A stretch of DNA of 14,253 nucleotides from NCBI GenBank assembly GCA_002336765.1, contig DDES01000217.1:1-14253 (forward strand). Reading direction: 5' to 3'. The notes under the pieces are model-generated. The model worked only from the letters and a program-made list of their open reading frames with translations, was not told the origin of the DNA and made no database searches. Origin of the DNA: Novosphingobium sp. UBA1948. Its GTDB lineage: Bacteria; Pseudomonadota; Alphaproteobacteria; Sphingomonadales; Sphingomonadaceae. Shown piece by piece: positions 1 to 5,900 of the stretch. The position numbers and the translations under genes are program-made. Within the stretch, counting starts at the first letter, position 1; each line of letters starts with the position of its first letter.

Positions 1-689
1 ACCAGTTCAACCAGCGCGAGCACGATCTGGCGCTGGATGCGGGCTGGGCAACCAAGCTGGCGGCGCTTTTCGCTCCGGCGCGCTACCTGTTCCACACGTT
101 GCAGATGGCCTCGTCCTATGTCGGCCAGATGTCGCCCGCCAGCACGATCACCAATTGCAACTATTTCCAGATGGCCGACAGCTTCCGCTGGCTGAGCCAC
201 ACCGCCTATCGCACGGTCGAGCTGGGCCGCGCCTTTCCGGCGGCGGGCTTTGGCGAGAAGGAGCGCGAGCACTGGGAGCAGGATGCCGCGTGGCAGGGCC
301 TGCGCGAGCTGATGGAGCGTCTGCTCACCACCTGGGACTGGGGCGAGGCGATTGTCGCGCTCAGCATGGTGGTCAAGCCCGCCATTGAGGAGGCGGTGCT
401 GCGCGCACTGGGTGAATCGGGTCGCCACAATGGCGATACGCTGCTGGGCATGTTGACCGACGCATGGCTGATCGACTCCGCGCGGCACAAGCGCTGGACG
501 GCGGCCTTCGCCAAGATGGCGCTGGAAACGGAAGGCAATGCCGAGGTCATCAAGGGCTGGATCGCCAAGTGGGAGCCGCTGGCCGACCGCGCCATCGACG
601 CCTTCTGCGCCGAACTGCCCGAAGTGGCCGGCGCCGCCGACCGCGCCAAGGCGGCCACGCGCACCTTCCGCCAGTCGCTGGGCGTCTGA
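1..689 (+). CDS. Aromatic/alkene monooxygenase hydroxylase, beta subunit (5'-truncated by window edge)
   Basis: The reading frame is already open at base 3 and runs 228 codons to TGA at 687-689, so the N-terminus lies outside the window. TmoE-like subunits are usually about 330 residues, so roughly 100 are missing. The segment QMASSYVGQMSPASTITNC followed by FQMADSFRWLSHTAYRTVEL matches the helical core of the beta subunit of soluble di-iron multicomponent monooxygenases (toluene, o-xylene, isoprene and alkene types). In this family the beta subunit carries no iron; it packs against the catalytic alpha subunit and completes the (alpha-beta-gamma)2 hydroxylase in the cytoplasm. The reductase gene follows 12 bases downstream, which is the E-then-F order of tmo/tbu/tou/iso/xamo operons rather than the order of dmpKLMNOP phenol hydroxylases. 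The exact substrate cannot be read from this subunit. The family call is secure; the substrate subclass is open. Confidence 0.88.
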   Translation, partial: QFNQREHDLALDAGWATKLAALFAPARYLFHTLQMASSYVGQMSPASTITNCNYFQMADSFRWLSHTAYRTVELGRAFPAAGFGEKEREHWEQDAAWQGLRELMERLLTTWDWGEAIVALSMVVKPAIEEAVLRALGESGRHNGDTLLGMLTDAWLIDSARHKRWTAAFAKMALETEGNAEVIKGWIAKWEPLADRAIDAFCAELPEVAGAADRAKAATRTFRQSLGV

Positions 690-701
690 GGAGCGGCGCG
701 G

Positions 702-1742
702 GTGATGTCGAGCCTTACCAACGAGAAGGATGGTGCCACTTTCACCTGTGAGAGCGAGGACACTATCCTTCGCGCCGCGCTGCGTTCGGGCTATGGCATG
801 GCCTATGAGTGCAACGCGGGCGGTTGCGGAGCCTGTGCCTTCGATCCGGTGTCGGGGGAATTCGAGTCCTTGTGGCCCGATGCCCCCGGCCTGTCGCCGC
901 GCGATCTGCGCAAAGGCCGGATGCTGGCCTGCCAGACGCGGGCGAAGGGGGACGGTGTTATCCGCTGTTCTAGCGCGGCGGACTATGTGCCGCCGATCCG
1001 CCCCGCCCGCCGCCGGTTGACGCTGGTCGGCACGCGGCAGGTGACGCATGACATGCGCGAGTTCCGCTTCAAGGGCGAGGGAGCGGCCAATTTCCTGCCC
1101 GGACAATATATGCTGCTCGACCTGCCGGGGGTGAAGGGCTCGCGCGCCTATTCCTTCTCGAACATCGCCAATGATGCGGGGGAATGGCATGTCATCATCC
1201 GCCGCGTGAAGGACGGCTCGGCCACGCGCGTGCTGTTTGACGAGTTGCGCGAGGGCGATGTGATCGACGCCGACGGGCCTTACGGCACGGCCTATCTCCA
1301 GACGGAATCGCCGCGCGATATCGTCTGCGTGGCGGGCGGATCGGGCTTTGCGCCGGTGCTCTCGGTGCTGCGTGGTGCCGATGCGGCGGGGATGTTGGGG
1401 CAGGGCCAAGGGCAGGGCCAAGGGCAGGGGGCGCGCAAGGCGCATTTCCTGTTCGGCGCGCGCCATGTGCGCGACATTTGCGGCGCAGAGGAACTGGCGG
1501 CACTTTCCGGCTTTGCCGCAGCGGGCCAGTTCATGCCCGTGGTGAGCGAACCGGATGAGGGCGAGGCATGGGACGGGCCCACCGGCTTTGTCCATACCTA
1601 TCTGCCCGGCCTGCCGCGCCCACTGGCCGAGTATGAGTTCTATTTCGCCGGACCGCCCCCGATGAGTCAGGCCATTCAGGAGCTGCTGATGATCGAGCAC
1701 AAAGTGCCGTTCGGGCAGATCCATTTCGACAGGTTCTTTTAA
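702..1742 (+). CDS. Monooxygenase NAD(P)H:ferredoxin reductase component (2Fe-2S / FAD)
   Basis: This is the electron-transfer component of the monooxygenase: it takes hydride from NAD(P)H to FAD, then passes electrons one at a time through a plant-type [2Fe-2S] centre. The N-terminal ferredoxin domain has C37-x4-C42-x2-C45 and C77 as cluster ligands. The FAD-binding motif RAYSFSN is at residues 148-154, the nucleotide-binding GGSGFAPVLS at 212-221, AGPPPM at 316-321, and the protein ends in HFDRFF. The length of 346 residues fits TmoF-like reductases (about 325-350). The start is ambiguous: GTG at 702 is followed directly by ATG at 705. GAGGAG at 688-693, overlapping the upstream stop, lies 8 bases before GTG and 11 before ATG, which slightly favours GTG. 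An unusual GQ-repeat insertion occurs at residues 233-243. The gene is co-transcribed with the beta subunit. The function is clear from the motifs; the physiological partner is inferred from gene order. Confidence 0.93.
   Translation: MMSSLTNEKDGATFTCESEDTILRAALRSGYGMAYECNAGGCGACAFDPVSGEFESLWPDAPGLSPRDLRKGRMLACQTRAKGDGVIRCSSAADYVPPIRPARRRLTLVGTRQVTHDMREFRFKGEGAANFLPGQYMLLDLPGVKGSRAYSFSNIANDAGEWHVIIRRVKDGSATRVLFDELREGDVIDADGPYGTAYLQTESPRDIVCVAGGSGFAPVLSVLRGADAAGMLGQGQGQGQGQGARKAHFLFGARHVRDICGAEELAALSGFAAAGQFMPVVSEPDEGEAWDGPTGFVHTYLPGLPRPLAEYEFYFAGPPPMSQAIQELLMIEHKVPFGQIHFDRFF
1398..1429 (+). repeat. In-frame 12-bp tandem repeat coding (GQ)n inside the reductase
   Basis: The unit GGGCAGGGCCAA is present in two perfect copies (1398-1409, 1410-1421) plus a partial third (1422-1429). 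Each unit codes for Gly-Gln-Gly-Gln, giving a run of five GQ pairs that replaces what should be a short linker just after the first strand-helix of the NAD-binding domain. Because 12 is a multiple of 3, slippage would change the length without a frameshift. Confidence 0.9.
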
Positions 1743-1763
1743 AAACAATGCCTTAAATGTAAC

Positions 1764-1770
1764 GGAGGGG
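1764..1770 (+). promoter_or_regulatory. Ribosome-binding site that decides the fadL-like start
   Basis: GGAGGGG lies 1 base before an ATG at 1772 and 7 bases before the in-frame ATG at 1778. Normal spacing picks 1778, which begins the signal peptide as MRKST. Confidence 0.75.
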
Positions 1771-1777
1771 AATGCCC

Positions 1778-3163
1778 ATGAGGAAGTCAACCTGCGCCCT
1801 GTGTAGGGGCGCAACGATCGCGCTCGCCTGTTGCCTGTTGCCGCAGGGCGCGCAGGCCACCGATGTGTTCAATCTGGAAGGCTATGGCGCCACTGCCCGC
1901 GCGATGGGCGGTGCTGCCGTGGCGCAGGATACCGGCCCCGCAGGGATGCTGGTCAACCCTGCCGCGCTCTCGCTGGGCGCGCAGGGCCAGCAGGCGATGA
2001 TCGGTATCGACCTCATCACCACCGACATCACGGTGACCAACACGGCCAGCGGCGCCACGGCCAGTTCCTCCACCCACGGCACCAACCGCGGGCCATACTA
2101 TGCACCGCAGGTGGCCTACACGTTGCGCAAGGGCAAGCTGGCCTTTGGCATCGGCGCCTTTGCGCAGGGCGGGCTGGGCACCGAATATGGCTCTTCCAGT
2201 TTCCTCTCCAGCGCCACCGGCAATCTGGCCACCGGCCTGTCGAATTCCAGCCGCCTGCTCGAACTCGCGGTTCCGCTGGCGGTGAGTTATGATGTTACCG
2301 ACAAGCTCTCCATCGGTGCCAGCATCGAGGGGCGCTGGCAGGCGCTCAACCTCGATCTCCTGCTGGGCGCCGATCAGGTGGGCAGCCTGATCGGGGCAGG
2401 GCGGGTCAATGGCACGCTGTTGCCGGTGCTGGGCGGCTTGCCTGATCTGCGCGGCGCGCATTTTTCGCTGACGCGCAACCAGATCGTGGGCGGCGGCGTG
2501 CGCTCGCTGGGCGTGGGCGAGCGGATCGGCCTGATCTATCGCCCGATGAAGGGCACGGTGGTCGGCCTGTCATGGGCTCCCAAGACGCAGATGGCCGACA
2601 TGAAGGGCAGCGCCACCTTGACGGCGGTGGATGGCATTGCGGGCAAGATCCCGCTGACCGGCACGATCCGCATCCGCAATTTCCAGCTTCCCCAGCAGAT
2701 CAACCTCGGCATCAGCCAGCAAGTGACGCCCAAACTCAGCCTCGCGCTGGATGTGAGCGAGGTGTTCTGGAAGGATGTGATGGCCAATATCGACGTCGGC
2801 TTTGTGGCGGACAGCGGGGCCACGCTCAACATCCTGCTGCCGCAGGGCTACAAGAACCAGACCATCGTGGCGCTGGGTGGAGCCTACAAGCTGGATGACA
2901 AATGGACCCTGCGCGCGGGGGCACGCATCGCCAACCAGGCTTTGCCCAATGCCACGCTGTTTGCCGTTATCCCCGCCACACCCAGCAAGCATCTGACCTT
3001 CGGCTTTGCCCGCAAGATCGGCCGCTCGGGCGAAATCAACTTTGCCTATTCGCACGGTTTCGCGCCGACGATGGGCAATACCAGCCTGCCCAACACCTCG
3101 GCCCCGATTGCCGTGGCTCATGCGCAGAACAATTTCGTGCTCGATTTCCGCTACGGATTTTGA
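1778..3163 (+). CDS. FadL/TodX-family outer-membrane hydrocarbon channel
   Basis: FadL/TodX proteins form a 14-stranded beta-barrel that lets hydrophobic substrates such as toluene or fatty acids cross the outer membrane. The start at 1778 is chosen from the ribosome-binding site, giving 461 residues, which is typical (FadL and TodX are about 450). A Sec signal peptide with positive residues at the start (MRK) and the core TIALACCLL ends at AQA (about residue 27). The mature N-terminus carries the family signature FNLEGYGATARAMGGA, then GPAGMLVNPAALSL containing the NPA motif of the hatch region. The protein ends in LDFRYGF, with the terminal aromatic residue expected for barrel assembly. The gene begins 35 bases after the reductase stop on the same strand, so it is probably the last gene of the monooxygenase operon, as todX/tmoX-like genes are elsewhere. 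This points to uptake of the monooxygenase substrate. The family is certain; the ligand is inferred. Confidence 0.93.
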   Translation: MRKSTCALCRGATIALACCLLPQGAQATDVFNLEGYGATARAMGGAAVAQDTGPAGMLVNPAALSLGAQGQQAMIGIDLITTDITVTNTASGATASSSTHGTNRGPYYAPQVAYTLRKGKLAFGIGAFAQGGLGTEYGSSSFLSSATGNLATGLSNSSRLLELAVPLAVSYDVTDKLSIGASIEGRWQALNLDLLLGADQVGSLIGAGRVNGTLLPVLGGLPDLRGAHFSLTRNQIVGGGVRSLGVGERIGLIYRPMKGTVVGLSWAPKTQMADMKGSATLTAVDGIAGKIPLTGTIRIRNFQLPQQINLGISQQVTPKLSLALDVSEVFWKDVMANIDVGFVADSGATLNILLPQGYKNQTIVALGGAYKLDDKWTLRAGARIANQALPNATLFAVIPATPSKHLTFGFARKIGRSGEINFAYSHGFAPTMGNTSLPNTSAPIAVAHAQNNFVLDFRYGF

Positions 3164-3172
3164 GCTCTCCCG

Positions 3173-3211
3173 GAAGGGGCAGGGGGCTGTGTCCTGCCGT
3201 CCTGCCCCTTC
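3173..3211. terminator. Bidirectional hairpin between convergent genes
   Basis: GAAGGGGCAGG (3173-3183) and CCTGCCCCTTC (3201-3211) are perfect 11-base arms around a 17-base loop. The hairpin lies exactly in the 51-base gap between the fadL-like stop (3163) and the regulator stop (3215). It could end transcription from both sides. There is only a weak T-tract on either side, so termination is inferred from position and stem strength. Confidence 0.7.
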
Positions 3212-3214
3212 TTG

Positions 3215-4942
3215 CTATTCGGTTTCACCCTTCACGCGGGCATAGCGATAGGCCAGCTGTGCCCGCGTGATCCCCAGCAGTCGCGCCGCCCGTGACAGGT
3301 TGCCCTGTGCCTGCGTCACCGCGCGCTTGACCAGTTCGGCCTCGAAGCTCTCGATGTTGAACTTGCCGCGGATCATCTGCTGGGTTTGCGTGTCGAGATC
3401 GAGCAGCGCATCGGGTGCGGCCGGATGCACCAGCGAACCATCCTCGGCAATGTGGAAGAAGGATGGCGGATTGGGATCGGCGGCGGACAGCAAATGGCTG
3501 ATCTGGATGATGCCCCCTTCGCCAGCCATCACCACCGCGCGGCCCAGCATGGCCTCCAGTTCGACAATATTGCCCGGATAGTCATGCGCCAGCAGATAGC
3601 CCATCGCCTCGCGCGAAAGGCCGAGGATCGGGCGGTCATAGCGGCGGGCAAAATGCTGGGTGAAATGGCGGATCAGGCGCGGCAATTCCTCGCGCCGCTC
3701 GCGCAAGGGAGGCAACAGCACCGGAAACATGCCGAGGCGATAGAACAGATCGGTGCGGAACAGGCCTTCGCCCACCGCCTGTTGCAGCCGCCCCGTGGCG
3801 CAGGCAATCACCCGCACATCGCAGGGGCGCGGCTGGCCGCCGCCGGAGCGTTCTACCGTGCCCTCGGCCAGCAATTGCAGCAACCGCGCCTGCAACCTTG
3901 GTGATAGCGCCTCGACCTCGTCAAGCACCAGCGTGCCGCCCTTAAGCCGCTCGATCTTGCCGGGGCGGGCGGGTTGATCGCCCTGCTTCTCGCGGCCGAA
4001 CAGTTCCAGTTCCAGATCGAGCGCATCGCTGCGCCCGCAATGGATCGCCAGCAGCGGCCCCGCGCTGCGATGGCCCAGCCGGTGCAGTGCGCGCGCCAGC
4101 CTTTCCTTGCCCACGCCGCGCTCGCCCAGCAGCAACACCGGCTCATCCAGCCGCATCAGCCGCTTGACGATGGTCATCCGCCCCGCCAGCGCCTCGGCCT
4201 CGGCATCGCCCCAGGCTTCCAGCGTGTCGACTGCGCCGTGCTCGTCCCGCGCCACCTTGGCGCAATCATCCGAACAATGCGCCAGTTCCAGCCCCAGCGA
4301 GCGGCTCTGCTCCTCGTCGGCCTCCCACAATGCGGCCGGCTTGGCGATGGTGCGGCAATGCGGCGCACCCATAGCGCGGCATTCCACCTCGCGGAAGATG
4401 ATGGGATGGCCCATAAAGGCGCTGGAATAGGCCGAGGCATAGCCCAGCATGGTCCAGCACACCGGTTCGCCGCTTGGCCCCATCGCGCGCAGATGCGCCT
4501 CGGCCTCGGCCGAATTGCGCCAGATCCACTCACCGGTCAGCAGGCCGGTCTGGGCGTCAACCTCGAGCTTCAATTCCTCGGGTGCGCAAATGCCCTCGAT
4601 GGCATGCAGCCGTGGGCCGGTCTTGAAGGCTTCCAGCGCGCCAGCGTGCGGGCTGGCCTTGCGGGCGATGTCCGCATCACGCGCGCCCGCCGTGGCGCCG
4701 ATACGCGCAAAGACGCGGCGCGCTTCCTCAACGCCCAGCCGGTCGATCAGCTCTTGTCGCATGACAGCAAAGGCCTCGACATGCATCAGCATCATCCGCT
4801 CGGCACCCAGCCAGATATGTGCGTCTCGCGGGTTGAAATGCAGCCTTGCGGAAAGGTCTTCGACCTCTACGCCGAAGCTGTCGGAAGGACGACCGGACTT
4901 GGCCTCCTTGCGGGTGCGGTTGACGGGTTTCTTGCCCGGCAT
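3215..4942 (-). CDS. XylR/DmpR/MopR-type aromatic-responsive regulator with degenerate AAA+ domain
   Basis: The 575-residue protein has the full layout of aromatic-responsive NtrC-family activators: XylR_N sensor (about 33-130), V4R zinc domain (about 131-200), AAA+ domain (about 250-485) and a C-terminal Fis-type helix-turn-helix (about 545-567, GNLSRAARLLGITRAQLAYR). The zinc ligands C162, E185, C188 and C196 have the same spacing as MopR C155/E178/C181/C189 as I recall them. H113 and W141 fall where MopR binds the phenol hydroxyl. Walker A (GERGVGKE, 273-280), Walker B (GGTLVLDE, 335-342) and the arginine-finger segment FRTDLFYR (395-402) are present. The GAFTGA loop that touches sigma-54 is absent: after ELFGREK (313-319) the protein reads QGDQPARPGK. 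Sensor I, sensor II (GNIVELE, V for R) and the switch Asn (H301) also differ. The ATG at 4942 is preceded by AGGAGA at 5 bases. It probably controls the convergent monooxygenase operon, but not as an ordinary sigma-54 activator. Confidence 0.9.
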   Translation of the reverse strand: MPGKKPVNRTRKEAKSGRPSDSFGVEVEDLSARLHFNPRDAHIWLGAERMMLMHVEAFAVMRQELIDRLGVEEARRVFARIGATAGARDADIARKASPHAGALEAFKTGPRLHAIEGICAPEELKLEVDAQTGLLTGEWIWRNSAEAEAHLRAMGPSGEPVCWTMLGYASAYSSAFMGHPIIFREVECRAMGAPHCRTIAKPAALWEADEEQSRSLGLELAHCSDDCAKVARDEHGAVDTLEAWGDAEAEALAGRMTIVKRLMRLDEPVLLLGERGVGKERLARALHRLGHRSAGPLLAIHCGRSDALDLELELFGREKQGDQPARPGKIERLKGGTLVLDEVEALSPRLQARLLQLLAEGTVERSGGGQPRPCDVRVIACATGRLQQAVGEGLFRTDLFYRLGMFPVLLPPLRERREELPRLIRHFTQHFARRYDRPILGLSREAMGYLLAHDYPGNIVELEAMLGRAVVMAGEGGIIQISHLLSAADPNPPSFFHIAEDGSLVHPAAPDALLDLDTQTQQMIRGKFNIESFEAELVKRAVTQAQGNLSRAARLLGITRAQLAYRYARVKGETE

Positions 4943-5149
4943 CCTTGTCTCCTGTCATGAGCCTGAGGCTCTTGTATATCTATCCCGCCCCCGCGGGGTT
5001 TGAACCGGCAGGCGCAAGGCCGGTCTTGGGGGCGGATCGCTTATGTATCCTACAGTCATGCCCGCAGTCCGCCTAGCGCTTTGCGGATATATCTGCGTCG
5101 AAATACCCATGATCATGCATGGAGCTTGCCTGCTTCGCCCGTCGGCCCG
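4943..5149. promoter_or_regulatory. Upstream region of the regulator gene with several palindromes
   Basis: This 207-base stretch lies between the regulator start and the TetR-gene stop; I see no gene in it. From left to right it holds GAGCC-N3-GGCTC (4959-4971) in the regulator leader, the palindrome CCCCGCGGGG (4989-4998), GGTTTGAACC (4997-5006), the imperfect palindrome GCGGATATATCTGC (5083-5096), and CATGATCATG (5108-5117). On the - strand a weak promoter can be drawn as TTCAAA (5004-4999), 18 bases, GATATA (4980-4975), but the match is poor. Any of the palindromes could be an operator; none is assignable. No convincing -24/-12 sigma-54 promoter is visible. Confidence 0.35.
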
Positions 5150-5731
5150 TCAGATGGCGCTTGTTATCAAGGCGTGTACGGCATGGATATATTGCATGCG
5201 CGCCTCGATGGACATGTCCCGGCGCTGGGCGACATAGCGCAGCGCGGAGTAGGCCAGATGGGTGCGGAATTCCGCAAGCTCGCCGGTGATGCCCAGAGCG
5301 GCAAAGAGCTCTTTGAGATGCCTTGAGCGTGCGGCATCGACCGAGGCGACCGCCGCGCGTGCCGCCTCGGAGCGGCGCGCCCAACCCATGATGGCGAGTT
5401 CCAGATCGGCTGCGCGCGATGCCGTTTCCGAGCGGAAGGGGAGTTGCATGAGGCGCAGGATCCGCAAGCCGATGTCGGGCTCGCTTTGGGCCAGCCTTGT
5501 TTCGACCGCGTTGGTGGAGCGGATGCGCCATTCGTCCAACACTGCGGCCAGCAAGTCGTCGCGGTCCTTGAAATGCCAGTAGAAGCTGCCTTTCGAGGCC
5601 TTGAGCTGCACCGCCAGACGTTCGACGCGGACATCTTCCACGCTGCGTTCGACCATGACCGTGATGGCGGCCTGAATCCAGTCGCTGCGTGCAAGGTGGC
5701 GGTTTGGCTTGTCGGACGGGCTGCGGGCCAT
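5150..5731 (-). CDS. TetR-family transcriptional repressor (local regulator of the acyl-CoA dehydrogenase)
   Basis: This 193-residue protein has an N-terminal TetR helix-turn-helix (about 14-60). The recognition helix is KGSFYWHF at 47-54, preceded by VERLAVQLKAS. The helical C-terminal part, which would bind a ligand, is not diagnostic of a subfamily. A GTG six bases upstream (5737) is also in frame, but it sits inside the Shine-Dalgarno-like AAAGG (5741-5737 on the - strand), which is 5 bases from ATG at 5731; the ATG is therefore preferred. The gene is divergent from a large acyl-CoA dehydrogenase across a 169-base gap with clear inverted repeats, the usual arrangement for a self-regulating local repressor. 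An acyl-CoA or a related metabolite is a plausible inducer, by analogy with other TetR proteins beside acyl-CoA genes. The ligand is inference only. Confidence 0.88.
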   Translation of the reverse strand: MARSPSDKPNRHLARSDWIQAAITVMVERSVEDVRVERLAVQLKASKGSFYWHFKDRDDLLAAVLDEWRIRSTNAVETRLAQSEPDIGLRILRLMQLPFRSETASRAADLELAIMGWARRSEAARAAVASVDAARSRHLKELFAALGITGELAEFRTHLAYSALRYVAQRRDMSIEARMQYIHAVHALITSAI

Positions 5732-5828
5732 CGGCACCTTTCATCGCGATTGCGTCTGGCCCGAGGGCATAAAGCGGCAAGCCGGCTGCGTCTAGGGTCC
5801 AGCGCTTTCACCTTGACGAAGGTGCCGA
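5731..5828. repeat. 10-bp inverted repeat spanning the divergent promoter region
   Basis: TCGGCACCTT (5731-5740) and AAGGTGCCGA (5819-5828) are perfect reverse complements 78 bases apart. The right arm is also half of a tighter inverted repeat, CACCTT-GACG-AAGGTG (5809-5824). The left arm covers the ribosome-binding site of the TetR gene. The two arms could bind the same protein and loop the DNA, or could be chance. Confidence 0.45.
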
Positions 5829-5842
5829 GATAAACATACGGT
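5813..5842 (+). promoter_or_regulatory. Candidate promoter of the acyl-CoA dehydrogenase gene
   Basis: TTGACG (5813-5818) is a good -35 element. The best -10 at 18 bases is TACGGT (5837-5842), a weak match. The -10 overlaps the ATACG/CGTAT operator, so a bound repressor would block RNA polymerase. Confidence 0.4.
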
Positions 5843-5862
5843 ATCGTATCCATACGGATACG
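5835..5862. promoter_or_regulatory. Probable TetR operator: overlapping ATACG/CGTAT inverted repeats
   Basis: Two inverted repeats share one half-site: ATACG-N4-CGTAT (5836-5849) and CGTATCC-N4-GGATACG (5845-5862). Read as half-sites, ATACG occurs at 5836, 5852 and 5858, and CGTAT at 5845. The same block is also an imperfect direct repeat, CATACGGTATCG (5835-5846) and CATACGGATACG (5851-5862). It lies between the divergent TetR and dehydrogenase genes, so it is the best candidate binding site for that TetR protein. Confidence 0.7.
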
Positions 5863-5888
5863 TCTTGCTGTCCGATAGGCCGTTTTAT

Positions 5889-5896
5889 GGGAGAGG
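5889..5896 (+). promoter_or_regulatory. Ribosome-binding site favouring a GTG start
   Basis: GGGAGAGG lies 4 bases before GTG at 5901. An earlier in-frame TTG at 5865 has no such site and would run through the operator edge, so 5901 is preferred. Confidence 0.65.
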
Positions 5897-5900
5897 TGGT

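Noticed and set aside
3950..4000. A frameshift or sequencing error hiding a GAFTGA motif in the regulator
   Set aside because: The other - strand frames across this stretch do not give GAFTGA, and the frame is intact on both sides with ELFGREK before and GGTLVLDE after. Other AAA+ residues are changed too.
3974..4960. A 328-codon + strand open frame opposite the regulator gene
   Set aside because: It is antisense to conserved XylR_N/V4R/AAA+ sequence and has no recognisable motif or ribosome-binding site.
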